From Kutzneria buriramensis (GTDB taxonomy: Bacteria; Actinomycetota; Actinomycetes; Mycobacteriales; Pseudonocardiaceae), in NCBI RefSeq assembly GCF_043575855.1, contig NZ_CP144375.1, positions 5,518,001 to 5,582,000 of the forward strand: a DNA stretch of 64,000 nt, read 5' to 3'. The notes below the pieces were generated by a model. That model saw nothing but the letters and a program-made list of their open reading frames with translations. It did not search any database and was not told the origin of the DNA. Positions 1-7,398 of the stretch are shown here, piece by piece. A program made the translations under genes and the position numbers. Numbering within the stretch: the stretch's first letter is position 1; each line of letters begins with the position of its first letter.

Positions 1-2
1 GG

Positions 3-1958
3 ATGTCGGAGGTCCACAAAGGCCGCGACGTCCGTCTCGGCCGGGACGTCGCCGTCAAGGTGCTGCGCGCCGACCTCGCCCGGGACCCGCAGTTCCAGGA
101 GCGCTTCCGCCGCGAGGCGCAGAACGCCGCCGCGCTGAACCACCCCGCGATCGTCGCCGTCTACGACACCGGCGAGACCAAGACCGAGTACGGCCCGCTG
201 CCCTACATCGTCATGGAGTACGTGGACGGGCGGACGCTGCGGGACATCATCAAGACCCAGGGGCCGCTGTCGGGCAAGCGGGCCATGGAGGTCATGGCCG
301 ACGTCTGCGCGGCGCTGGACTTCAGTCACCGGCACGGCATCATCCACCGGGACGTGAAGCCGGCCAACGTCATGATCACCAAGACCGGCGCGGTCAAGGT
401 GATGGACTTCGGCATCGCCCGCGCCATCCACGACGGCCAGGCCGCCGTCACGCAGACCGCCGCCGTCATCGGCACCGCGCAGTACCTGTCGCCGGAGCAG
501 GCGCGGGGTGAGGCGGTGGACGCCCGGTCCGACGTCTACGCCGCCGGCTGCGTGCTGTTCGAGCTGATGACCGGCCAGCCGCCGTTCACCGGCGACTCCC
601 CGGTCGCCGTCGCCTACCAGCACGTGCGGGAGGAGCCGCCGGCCCCGTCCTCGGTGAACCCGCAGGTCACGCCGGCGCTGGACTCCATCGTGCTCAAGGC
701 CATGGCCAAGGGCCCGGCCAACCGCTACCAGTCGGCCGCCGAGATGCGGGCCGACCTGGTGCGCGTGCTGTCCGGTCAGCGGCCGTCCGCGCCTGCCGTG
801 ATGTCCGCCGAGGAGCGGACCGCGTTCATGGGCAACGGCGCCGGCGCCCGCACCCAGGTCGTCACCGGCCGGCACCGCCCCGCGCCCGCCGCCGAGGAGC
901 CCGAGTACGACGCGTACGACTACGAGGCCGACGAGGAGGCCGAGCGCAAGGCCCGCCGCAAGCGCGCCCTGACCATCGCCGGCGTGGTGCTCGTCTGCAT
1001 CGCCGTGCTGGCGCTGGCCGCCTGGCTGACCACCATGTTCCTCGGTGGCAATGGCGCCGGCGCCAGCAACTCCGGCAACCTGCCCAATGTCGTCAACATG
1101 ACGCAGGCCAAGGCGCAGGAGACGCTCAAGGCGGCCGGCTACAACAACGCCCCGGTCAACTACGTCGCCTGCGCGCCGACCCCGGACGGCTCCCCACAGC
1201 CGTGCACGAAGGACCAGATCGGCAACGTCATCAAGCAGGACCCGGCCTCGGCCAACAACGTCGACAAGTCGACCGCGATCAACCTGACCGTCGGCAAGGC
1301 GCCGGACGCGTTCTCGCTGCCGGACGTGAGCGGGCAGAGTCAGGCGGACGCCACCGCGGCGCTGGAGAAGCTGAAGCTGATCGTCTCGCCGACCACGACC
1401 CCGGAGACGGTGACCGACCCGAAGCTGATCGGCAAGGTCAGCTCGACCAATCCGCCGGTCGGCTCGCAGGTCACCCAGGGGCAGTCCATCACGCTGAGCA
1501 TCGGCAAGGCGCCGGACCAGGTGGACGTGCCGGACGAGACCGGCCAGGACTACTCCGCCGCCAAGAGCAATCTCGAGGGTCTCGGCTTCAAGGTCGTGCA
1601 GCAGACCCAGTCCAGCACCAAGCCGAAGAACCAGGTGCTCAGCCAGAGCCCGCAGGGCGGCGGCAAGGCCGCGCCGAACAGCACCATCACGCTGACCGTG
1701 TCGCTGGGCGACCAGATCACGATGCCCGATCTCGTCGGCCTGACCGTCTCCGCCGCGCAGAGCAAGCTCCAGCAGCTCGGCTGGAAGGGCCAGTTCAGCC
1801 AGACGACGGACACGACGCTGGACAACCAGAAGGTGAACACCATCGAGTCGTCCAACCCCGATGCCAACCAGACCGTCGGCATCAACCAGACGATCCAGAT
1901 CCAGGTGTTCCAGTTCCCGGGCAGCGGTGGACCGACAACGACGACGCCACACAACTGA
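3..1958 (+). CDS. pknB: Ser/Thr protein kinase with PASTA repeats (PknB type), 5' end outside the window
   Basis: Membrane sensor kinase that senses peptidoglycan-derived ligands outside and phosphorylates division and wall-synthesis proteins inside. The frame is open at the window edge: the first bases read G-M-S-E-V, the end of the glycine-rich loop, so some 15-20 N-terminal residues are missing and the first ATG is internal. Visible residues, numbered from that ATG: VAVK lysine 19, HRD 115-117, DFG 135-137, activation-loop threonines 150 and 152 before the SPEQ motif. A charged linker precedes one membrane helix (about 322-346), then four extracellular PASTA repeats (about 358-648). A strong hairpin terminator follows. 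Its usual partners (pstP, rodA, pbpA) would lie to the left. Family assignment is secure. Confidence 0.97.
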   Translation: MSEVHKGRDVRLGRDVAVKVLRADLARDPQFQERFRREAQNAAALNHPAIVAVYDTGETKTEYGPLPYIVMEYVDGRTLRDIIKTQGPLSGKRAMEVMADVCAALDFSHRHGIIHRDVKPANVMITKTGAVKVMDFGIARAIHDGQAAVTQTAAVIGTAQYLSPEQARGEAVDARSDVYAAGCVLFELMTGQPPFTGDSPVAVAYQHVREEPPAPSSVNPQVTPALDSIVLKAMAKGPANRYQSAAEMRADLVRVLSGQRPSAPAVMSAEERTAFMGNGAGARTQVVTGRHRPAPAAEEPEYDAYDYEADEEAERKARRKRALTIAGVVLVCIAVLALAAWLTTMFLGGNGAGASNSGNLPNVVNMTQAKAQETLKAAGYNNAPVNYVACAPTPDGSPQPCTKDQIGNVIKQDPASANNVDKSTAINLTVGKAPDAFSLPDVSGQSQADATAALEKLKLIVSPTTTPETVTDPKLIGKVSSTNPPVGSQVTQGQSITLSIGKAPDQVDVPDETGQDYSAAKSNLEGLGFKVVQQTQSSTKPKNQVLSQSPQGGGKAAPNSTITLTVSLGDQITMPDLVGLTVSAAQSKLQQLGWKGQFSQTTDTTLDNQKVNTIESSNPDANQTVGINQTIQIQVFQFPGSGGPTTTTPHN

Positions 1959-1965
1959 GCCAAGC

Positions 1966-2002
1966 GAAAGGGCCCGGCACCTGCGAGGTGCCGGGCCCTT
2001 TC
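1966..2002. terminator. Bidirectional terminator between pknB and pabA
   Basis: A perfect 17-bp inverted repeat (1966-1982 with 1986-2002) around a 3-nt loop lies between the converging ends of pknB and pabA. The outer three pairs are A/T, so each strand has a short U run at the base of the stem. Confidence 0.85.
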
Positions 2003-2014
2003 GTCTGTCCGGAG

Positions 2015-2659
2015 TCAGACGGCCGCGGCCGCCGCGGCCAGGCGGCGCATGCCGGCCTCGAGCTCGTCGACGCGCTCCGGGGCGACCGGGAAGCCGGCGG
2101 CGGTCATCCAGTTGGCCAGCATCCGGTGGCCGCCGTCGGTCAGCACCGACTCGGGGTGGAACTGCACGCCGTCGATGGGCAGCTCGCGGTGCCGCATGGC
2201 CATCACGATGCCGGTCTCGGTCCGCCCGGTGACCTCCAGCTCGGCCGGCACGGTCTCCGGCAGCACGGTCAGCGAGTGGTACCGGGTGGCGACGAACGGC
2301 GACGGCACACCGGCCAGCACGCCGGCGCCGGAGTGTTCGACGAGGCTGGTCTTGCCGTGCAGCAGTTCGGGGGCGCGGTCGACGGTGCCGCCGAAGACGA
2401 CGCCGATGGCCTGGTGGCCGAGGCAGACGCCGAGCACCGGCACGCGCTTGTCGGCGCAGTAGCGGATGACATCCATGCTGGCGCCGGCCCGCTCGGGTGT
2501 GCTGGGGCCGGGGCTGATGAGCACCCCGTCCGCGGCGTCGACGTCGGACAGCTGCACGACGTCGTTGCGGCGCACCACGCACTCGGCCCCGAGCTGGGCC
2601 AGGTACTGCACGAGGTTGTAGACGAAGCTGTCGTAGTTGTCGACGACCAGGACGCGCAT
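2015..2659 (-). CDS. pabA: Anthranilate/aminodeoxychorismate synthase glutamine amidotransferase subunit
   Basis: Class I glutamine amidotransferase of 214 residues that releases ammonia from glutamine for a chorismate-using partner (PabB for folate or TrpE for tryptophan). The nucleophile is Cys79 in GVCLGHQ; the other triad members are His168 and Glu170 in QFHPES. The N-terminal VLVVDNYDSFVYNL is typical of the family. The gene sits where M. tuberculosis carries trpG (Rv0013), next to pknB and away from trp genes, so PabA, TrpG or an amphibolic subunit are all possible. It is the last gene of a leftward operon behind a small membrane protein and a sortase. Confidence 0.92.
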   Translation of the reverse strand: MRVLVVDNYDSFVYNLVQYLAQLGAECVVRRNDVVQLSDVDAADGVLISPGPSTPERAGASMDVIRYCADKRVPVLGVCLGHQAIGVVFGGTVDRAPELLHGKTSLVEHSGAGVLAGVPSPFVATRYHSLTVLPETVPAELEVTGRTETGIVMAMRHRELPIDGVQFHPESVLTDGGHRMLANWMTAAGFPVAPERVDELEAGMRRLAAAAAAV

Positions 2660-2668
2660 GGAAGGAAC

Positions 2669-2824
2669 CTACCCCGTCGTCACCTGGTTGAAGGGCAGCA
2701 ACGGCTCAACCCACGGGAACACCACGAGCATCAGCAGCGCGACCACACCGAGGACGAGCACCAGCGCCTCGACCACCTTGGCCGCCGTGGGGCCGGGGAG
2801 GTGCCGCCAGATCCAGGCGTACAC
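2669..2824 (-). CDS. Small single-span membrane protein, 51 aa
   Basis: A short frame that fills the gap between the sortase and pabA. GTG start at 2824, one base after the sortase stop (TGA-C-GTG), so it is probably translationally coupled. It encodes 51 residues: a short basic N-terminus (WIWRHLPGP), one hydrophobic helix (about 20-37) and a short tail ending FNQVTTG. It stops 9 bp before the pabA start. I do not recognise a named family. Tight coupling to the sortase suggests a helper or anchoring role, but that is inference from position only. Confidence 0.7.
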   Translation of the reverse strand: MYAWIWRHLPGPTAAKVVEALVLVLGVVALLMLVVFPWVEPLLPFNQVTTG

Positions 2825-2825
2825 G

Positions 2826-3866
2826 TCAGTCGGTCTCCTTCAGCTCCGGCGGCGCCTTGTCCGGGTTCTTCGGATCCTTGGCGTACTGGTTGGTGAGCAC
2901 GGCGTGCAGGATCAGCCGGTGGGAGGCGGAGAACTTCGGCGTGCAGGTGGTCAGCGTCATCAGCGCGACCTGCTGGCCGGCGGGCAGCTGGAGGTTGGCC
3001 TTGTGCGGCACGGGGGCGATGACGTCGCCCTCGGACGGCAGCACGGTCTCCTGCCCGACCAGCCCGGCGTACGGGCCGCCGAGCGGCGCGACGCCCTTGC
3101 ACTGGGGCTGGGCGCCCTTGCCGGCGGCCCAGCCGGCGACCTCACCGCTGGTGGGCAGCATCCGGTAGACGAACCAGTCGGTCGAGGTCTCCACCACGAT
3201 CGCGTCGCAGGAGCTGACCAGGTCCAGGTCGTTGAACGGCGCGCCCTTGCCGACCCGGTGGCCGGCGACGGCGAAGTCGCCGGGCTGGCCGGGCAGCGCG
3301 CTGCCGATGTAGTGGCCGGGGCCGATGTCCAGGTCGGCGTCGGTGGTGCCTTCGACGATCGTGAAGTGGTAGTCGGCGCCGAGCGCCGGCACGTAGATCT
3401 TGGCGAAGCCCTGGCCCTCGGTCAGGTCGTAGTGGGTGCCGCGCTGCGGCCCGGTCCCGACCGTGTCCTGGTCCTTCCACTTGTCGTTCAGCGAGGACGT
3501 GGCCTGGTTCTGCTTGCCGGCGGAGATGAGGTCGGTCCAATACACCTCGTAGACCACGAACAGCAGGATCACCAGGCCGGCGGTGATGAACAGCTCGCCG
3601 AAGGTGCGCACGACCCGGCGCGCGGTGTCCTTGGGCGGCGGGGCGTCGTCGGCCGGCTCCTCGAAGTCCTCGGCCCCGAAGTTGTCGGTGGCGAAGTCGT
3701 CGATCCGGCCGGTGTCGTCGTCCTCCGGTCGACGGCCGAACTTCGTGCCCGGCCGGCCCTGGGCCAGCACATCGATCTTCGGGATGAAGGCGGTGGGCTG
3801 TTCGGGGGCAGGCCGAGGCCGCCAGCCGGGGGGCCGTCCCGCTGCCGGCGGCGGGTCGTAGCTCAC
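2826..3866 (-). CDS. Class E sortase
   Basis: Membrane-anchored transpeptidase that cleaves a C-terminal sorting signal and links the protein to peptidoglycan. A proline-rich and acidic N-terminal region of about 85 residues precedes one membrane helix (about 90-108); the extracellular sortase fold follows. Catalytic residues are visible: His203 in AVAGHRVG, Cys308 in TLTTCTP and Arg317 in SHRLILHA. The TLTTC form and length (346 aa) fit class E, the type common in high-GC actinobacteria. GTG start at 3866, preceded by AGGAGG with 7-nt spacing. It heads the sortase / 51-aa protein / pabA operon and is divergent from crgA. No sorting-signal substrate is encoded in this window. It matches Rv0012 in position. 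Confidence 0.93.
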   Translation of the reverse strand: MSYDPPPAAGRPPGWRPRPAPEQPTAFIPKIDVLAQGRPGTKFGRRPEDDDTGRIDDFATDNFGAEDFEEPADDAPPPKDTARRVVRTFGELFITAGLVILLFVVYEVYWTDLISAGKQNQATSSLNDKWKDQDTVGTGPQRGTHYDLTEGQGFAKIYVPALGADYHFTIVEGTTDADLDIGPGHYIGSALPGQPGDFAVAGHRVGKGAPFNDLDLVSSCDAIVVETSTDWFVYRMLPTSGEVAGWAAGKGAQPQCKGVAPLGGPYAGLVGQETVLPSEGDVIAPVPHKANLQLPAGQQVALMTLTTCTPKFSASHRLILHAVLTNQYAKDPKNPDKAPPELKETD

Positions 3867-3999
3867 GTGAACGCCTCCTGTGCCCCTGACCTCAACTAGT
3901 GGTTCGCTGGCATCCTCGTTTACGTTAACGTGTTACCCCTGGCAGTGGTTGCCCCGCGCAGCCACCGATGCCTCAGCGCGCGAGGTCAGGCGAGGAAAG
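3867..3999. promoter_or_regulatory. Divergent promoter region of the sortase operon and crgA, with a 10-bp palindrome
   Basis: 133 bp between the two divergent starts. It is AT-richer than its surroundings around 3918-3937 and holds the perfect palindrome ACGTTAACGT at 3922-3931, flanked by GTTTAC-like and GTGTTAC sequences. This could be an operator for both genes; no regulator is known. Confidence 0.4.
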
Positions 4000-4266
4000 A
4001 TGCCCAAGTCGAAGGTCCGCAAGAAGACCGTCTACACGCCGCCGACGGATCGGCGCACGCCGGTCAAGGTGAAGGCGGTCGGCCCGTCCCACCCGGTGTA
4101 CGTGACGATCATGCTCGGCATGATGCTGCTGGGTCTGGCCTGGTTGGTGGCCTATTACCTGGTCCCGAACGGGATCCCGGTGATGGAGTCACTGGGCGCG
4201 TGGAACTTCCTGATCGGCTTCGCACTGATGATCATCGGCCTGCTGATGACGATGAAGTGGCGCTGA
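4000..4266 (+). CDS. crgA: Cell division protein CrgA
   Basis: Small septal membrane protein (88 aa) that helps recruit or stabilise divisome components in actinobacteria. The basic N-terminus MPKSKVRKKTVYTPP, followed by two membrane helices (about 34-53 and 66-83) and a short MKWR tail, is the typical CrgA layout. I chose ATG 4000 because it gives the family N-terminus and has an AGGAAAG ribosome site just upstream; the frame is open further upstream but that sequence is not CrgA-like. CrgA sits near pknB in most actinobacteria (Rv0011c in M. tuberculosis). A hairpin terminator follows. Confidence 0.96.
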   Translation: MPKSKVRKKTVYTPPTDRRTPVKVKAVGPSHPVYVTIMLGMMLLGLAWLVAYYLVPNGIPVMESLGAWNFLIGFALMIIGLLMTMKWR

Positions 4267-4282
4267 CGGCTCACTCAGCGTG

Positions 4283-4318
4283 ACGACGACCCGGGCGTGC
4301 CACGTCCGGGTCGTTGTC
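4283..4318 (+). terminator. Terminator of crgA
   Basis: A 12-bp stem with one G-U pair (4283-4294 with 4307-4318) starts 16 nt after the crgA stop. The descending arm ends in TCGTTGTCTGTT. Confidence 0.65.
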
Positions 4319-4385
4319 TGTTCCCCGGCCGTTCAGCCAGTTCACCGCACGGTCATCGAACGACATGCGTGTAAGTCATCCCCAC

Positions 4386-4407
4386 TGGGGACAACTCCTG
4401 TGGACAA
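4386..4407. promoter_or_regulatory. DnaA-box pair upstream of the PH-domain gene
   Basis: A perfect actinobacterial DnaA box (TGTGGACAA, 4399-4407) and a one-mismatch box (TGGGGACAA, 4386-4394) lie in the same orientation 13 bp apart, 37 bp before the next gene. They are about 16 kb from oriC. DnaA-controlled transcription or DnaA titration would both fit. Confidence 0.6.
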
Positions 4408-4443
4408 CTTTGCGCAATAAAGCACAAGCGCCGGAGCGTGCAC

Positions 4444-4875
4444 ATGACCGAGCCCACGACCACGGAGCACCGCTGGGCCCCGCAGGCGCCGCTGGTCGGC
4501 ATCGGCTGGGTGCTCACCGCGATCGCGGCGCTGTTCGTGGTGGTCAACTCCGACCCCGGCGGGCGGGTGCTGCTGGCCATCGCGGCGCTGATGCTGGCGG
4601 CGATCTCGCTGTTCGGCACGCTGGCCCGGCCGCGGCTGCGCGCCGACGCCGAGGGCGTGACGGTGCGCGGCCTGTTCTCCAGCCGGTCCTGGACCTGGCC
4701 GGAGGTGCGGATCCGGCTGGCCCACAACCGGCGGCTGGGCCGCGTCACCTCGACCGTGGAGCTGACGGTGCTGCACGACGACGGCCTGATCGTGTTCGGC
4801 AAGCTGGACCTCGGTGAGGACCCGGCGGACGTCGTCGAGCAGCTCCAGGCGCTACGACCCTGGCCCCAGGGCTGA
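4444..4875 (+). CDS. PH-domain membrane protein
   Basis: Protein of 143 aa with an N-terminal hairpin of two membrane helices (about 18-34 and 40-57) followed by a small beta-rich bacterial PH-like domain (bPH_6 type) with RLRADAEGVTVRGLF and SWTWPEVRIRLAHNRRLGR. Such proteins are common in actinobacteria and their function is mostly unknown; Rv0010c occupies the same position in M. tuberculosis. ATG 4444 is preferred over GTG 4438 because GGAG lies 7 nt upstream of the ATG but only 1 nt before the GTG. The 3' end overlaps the converging rhomboid gene by 24 bp. DnaA boxes lie just upstream. Confidence 0.85.
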   Translation: MTEPTTTEHRWAPQAPLVGIGWVLTAIAALFVVVNSDPGGRVLLAIAALMLAAISLFGTLARPRLRADAEGVTVRGLFSSRSWTWPEVRIRLAHNRRLGRVTSTVELTVLHDDGLIVFGKLDLGEDPADVVEQLQALRPWPQG

Positions 4876-5733
4876 CGCCAGCTGCGCCGCCCTGGTCGCG
4901 TAGATCAGCACCAGCACCACGAACAGCGCCGACAGCGCGATGCCCTGCCAGCGCGCCCGGTTGGCCTGCGGCGCGTACACGATCGCGGCCATCGCGATCG
5001 CGCCCACCACCAGGCCACCGAAGTGCCCCTGGATGGACAGGCCGAGCGAGAACGTCAGGAAGACGTTGATCGCCAGCGTGATCAGGATCGGGCGCGGGTT
5101 CATCTTCAGCCGCACGACGGCCACCAGGTAGCAGCCGAGCAGGCCGTAGAGGGCGGTGGAGGCGCCGGCCGCGCCGCTGTTCGGGGCGGCGAACAGCATC
5201 ACGCCGATCGAGCCGCCGATCAGCGACAGGAAGTACACCGCGGCGAACCGGATCCGGCCGAGCACCCGCTCCAGGTCCCGGCCGATCATCCACAGCGAGA
5301 ACATGTTGACCGCGAGGTGGATGAAGCCGATGTGCAGGAACCCGGACGTGAGGACCCGCCACCACTCGCCCTGCGTCGCGGCCTGCTGCGGCCACATCAC
5401 CCAGTCGTAGAACAGCGGCGAGTTCGTGTTGCCGGCGAAGCTGCCGGCCTCCACCGCGGTGATCGCGTAGATCACCACGTTGACGGCGATCAGCAGGTAG
5501 ACCAGCACGGGCTGCCGGTTGGCCACCCGGGCGCCGGCCCACGTGACGGGCTGGCGGGTCGCCCGCCGCCCCTCGTTGACGCACTCCACGCACTGCTGCC
5601 CTACCGCGGCGTCGCGCAGGCACTCCGGGCAGGTCGGCCGGTCACACCGGGTGCAGCGCAGTCCGGTGTGCCGGCCGGGGTGCCGATAGCAGGCGGGCAG
5701 CGCGTCGGTCGGCTGCCCGTACGGCGCGGTCAT
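4852..5733 (-). CDS. Rhomboid family intramembrane serine protease with N-terminal zinc-binding domain
   Basis: Six-helix membrane protease (293 aa) that cuts membrane-spanning substrates. The first 55 residues hold a B-box-like zinc site: Cys15, His18, Cys27, Cys30, Cys35, Cys38, Cys48, Cys51. The membrane core carries HIGFIHLAVNMFSLW (HxxxN element, about 134-145), the catalytic serine in GAST (Ser192) and the catalytic histidine in GHFGGLVVG (His237). The start lies one base after the ppiA stop, so the two form an operon. The end overlaps the converging PH-domain gene. Natural substrates are not predictable here. Confidence 0.93.
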   Translation of the reverse strand: MTAPYGQPTDALPACYRHPGRHTGLRCTRCDRPTCPECLRDAAVGQQCVECVNEGRRATRQPVTWAGARVANRQPVLVYLLIAVNVVIYAITAVEAGSFAGNTNSPLFYDWVMWPQQAATQGEWWRVLTSGFLHIGFIHLAVNMFSLWMIGRDLERVLGRIRFAAVYFLSLIGGSIGVMLFAAPNSGAAGASTALYGLLGCYLVAVVRLKMNPRPILITLAINVFLTFSLGLSIQGHFGGLVVGAIAMAAIVYAPQANRARWQGIALSALFVVLVLIYATRAAQLASALGPGS

Positions 5734-5734
5734 G

Positions 5735-6265
5735 TCAGCCGCGGTCGATCGTGATCTTCTCGATGGCGACGTCGGTCAGCGGCCGGTCGCTGCGGTCGGT
5801 GGCCGTGTTGGCGATCGCGTCGACCACCTTGCGGGACTCCTCGTCGCGCACCTCGCCGAAGATGGTGTGCCGGCGGTTGAGGTGCGGGGTCGGGCCCACC
5901 GTGATGAAGAACTGCGAGCCGTTGGTGCCGGGCCCGGCGTTGGCCATGGCCAGCAGGTACGGCTTGTTGAACACCAGCTCCGAGTGGAACTCGTCCTCGA
6001 ACTGGTAGCCGGGGCCGCCGCGGCCGGTGCCGGTCGGGTCGCCGCCCTGGAGCATGAAGCCGGCGATCACCCGGTGGAACACGGAGCCGTCGTAGAACGG
6101 GCCCGTCTTCTCGCCGCGCGCGTTCTGGGTGGAGTAGTCCTTGGTGCCCTCGGCCAGCCCGACGAAGTTGCGGACCGTCTTCGGGGCGTGGTTGGGGAAG
6201 AGGTAGAGGCGGATGTCGCCCTGCGTGGTGTGCAGGGTCGCCCCGACGATGTCGTTGTCAGCCAC
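5735..6265 (-). CDS. ppiA: Cyclophilin-type peptidyl-prolyl cis-trans isomerase
   Basis: Folding catalyst that interconverts cis and trans X-Pro bonds. The 176-aa protein is a single cyclophilin domain without a signal peptide, so cytoplasmic. Active-site features are visible: FHRVIAGFMLQGGDP with Arg65, QFFITVGPTPHL and the NRRHTIFGEV segment. I chose GTG 6265 because it gives MADNDIVGATL, the usual actinobacterial PpiA start; the longer upstream reading is low-complexity and antisense to the next gene. First gene of the ppiA-rhomboid pair; Rv0009 is the M. tuberculosis equivalent. Confidence 0.95.
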   Translation of the reverse strand: MADNDIVGATLHTTQGDIRLYLFPNHAPKTVRNFVGLAEGTKDYSTQNARGEKTGPFYDGSVFHRVIAGFMLQGGDPTGTGRGGPGYQFEDEFHSELVFNKPYLLAMANAGPGTNGSQFFITVGPTPHLNRRHTIFGEVRDEESRKVVDAIANTATDRSDRPLTDVAIEKITIDRG

Positions 6266-6356
6266 GACGCCATCGTGCCATCCACGGCGGGATCCCGGCG
6301 GTAGGGGCAGACTGGATCGGTCAGATCGGTACCGATCGACAGGCTTGGAGCAGCTG

Positions 6357-6878
6357 ATGGACGAGGTCGAGACCATGGCCGAGGCCGGCGCGAAGGCGGG
6401 CGAGGCGGTCGGCAAGGCGGTCCGCGCCGCCCGCCGGCGGGCCGCTCGCGCGGGCCAGGCCGGCATCGAACGGACACACGAACTGGTGGATTTCGCGGCG
6501 GAGGAGTTCAAGCCGACCCGCAAGGCCGCCCGGCGGATGGCCAAGCAGGCCCGCAAGGACTTCAAACGCAGCACCGGCAAGGCGCGGGCGGAGGCCGCCC
6601 GCAACGCGAACCAGATCCGCAAGCAGGCGCGCAGGGTCGCCGAGGACCTGGCCGACACCATCGATCCGCGGCCGAAGCGGCGCAGGCGATGGCCGTGGCT
6701 GCTCGCGGTGCTGGTGGCCGGCGCGGCGGGCGTCGCCGTGATGCTCTCGCGGCGGCCGCGTGAGGTGCGGCTGGAGGACGTGCAGGACGACGCGCCGGGC
6801 GCGGTCCCGGTGCCCGAGCCGTCCCGAAATGGACGGGAGGCGCCCCGGACCCAGGCGTCGAACACCGCGGACAAGTGA
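6357..6878 (+). CDS. Basic helical membrane protein in the CwsA position
   Basis: Protein of 173 aa. The first 110 residues are strongly basic, Ala-rich and predicted helical (repeated KAxRxAxKQARKD-type segments), then one membrane helix (about 112-130) and a 43-residue hydrophilic tail. ATG 6357 has TTGGAG six nt upstream. It is divergent from ppiA and lies between ppiA and the tRNA genes, the place of cwsA (Rv0008c) in mycobacteria, a membrane protein involved in division and wall synthesis. The helical basic domain plus one helix is compatible with CwsA, but I see no clear sequence motif, so this is a positional suggestion only. Confidence 0.75.
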   Translation: MDEVETMAEAGAKAGEAVGKAVRAARRRAARAGQAGIERTHELVDFAAEEFKPTRKAARRMAKQARKDFKRSTGKARAEAARNANQIRKQARRVAEDLADTIDPRPKRRRRWPWLLAVLVAGAAGVAVMLSRRPREVRLEDVQDDAPGAVPVPEPSRNGREAPRTQASNTADK

Positions 6879-6880
6879 GC

Positions 6881-6898
6881 CGGGCGGCGCTCCGCCCG
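6881..6898 (+). terminator. GC-rich hairpin after the CwsA-position gene
   Basis: A perfect 7-bp GC stem with a 4-nt loop starts 2 nt after the stop codon. No U tract follows, so termination is plausible but not certain. Confidence 0.45.
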
Positions 6899-7050
6899 CT
6901 GAGCTGGGCGGGGCGCCGTTCGTCGCGAAAACGACACCGTTCCTGCGGCGCCCCGGTCCCGCTGGTCGCATATGCCCGATTGAGTGCTGCCGATGTGACC
7001 TGCATCTCCTAGGTTACGGCGGGTAACTATGCCCCGTCCGGGAGGTTGCC

Positions 7051-7398
7051 GTGGGCACCACCGAAGACCCCGCCGCCGCGACGCCGGCGACGACCGACTG
7101 GAGCGAGGTCCAGGCCAGTCCTGACTTCGCCGAGCTGCGACGCCGCCTGCGCGGCTTCGTGTTCCCGATGGCCGGGCTGTTCCTGGCCTGGTATCTGCTG
7201 TACGTCCTGCTCGCCGACTACGCCCATGGCTTCATGTCGACAAAGCTGTTCGGCAACATCACCGTCGGCCTGGTGTTCGGCCTGCTCCAGTTCGTCTCCA
7301 CCTTCGTGATCACCGGCCTCTACGTCCGGTTCGCCAACCGGGTCGTGGACCCGGCCGCCGACAAGATCCGGCACGAGATCGAGGGGGACGACCAGTGA
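7051..7398 (+). CDS. DUF485 membrane protein, symporter partner
   Basis: Protein of 115 aa with two membrane helices (about 39-57 and 69-92) separated by a short polar stretch, the DUF485 layout. DUF485 genes typically sit directly upstream of acetate-type sodium/solute symporters, as here. GTG 7051 is preceded by GGGAGG at good spacing. The stop overlaps the symporter start by 4 nt (GTGA), so the two are translationally coupled. Confidence 0.92.
   Translation: MGTTEDPAAATPATTDWSEVQASPDFAELRRRLRGFVFPMAGLFLAWYLLYVLLADYAHGFMSTKLFGNITVGLVFGLLQFVSTFVITGLYVRFANRVVDPAADKIRHEIEGDDQ

Noticed and set aside
1202..2896. Second frame inside and beyond pknB on the plus strand
   Set aside because: Out-of-frame shadow of the PASTA region and antisense to pabA; low-complexity product.
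3859..3872. CTCACGTGAACG as a parS variant at the sortase start
   Set aside because: Only the central CACGTG fits; both outer arms are wrong.
5735..6937. N-terminally extended cyclophilin of 400 aa
   Set aside because: The extra 220 residues are antisense to the well-supported CwsA-position gene; GTG 6265 gives the conserved start.
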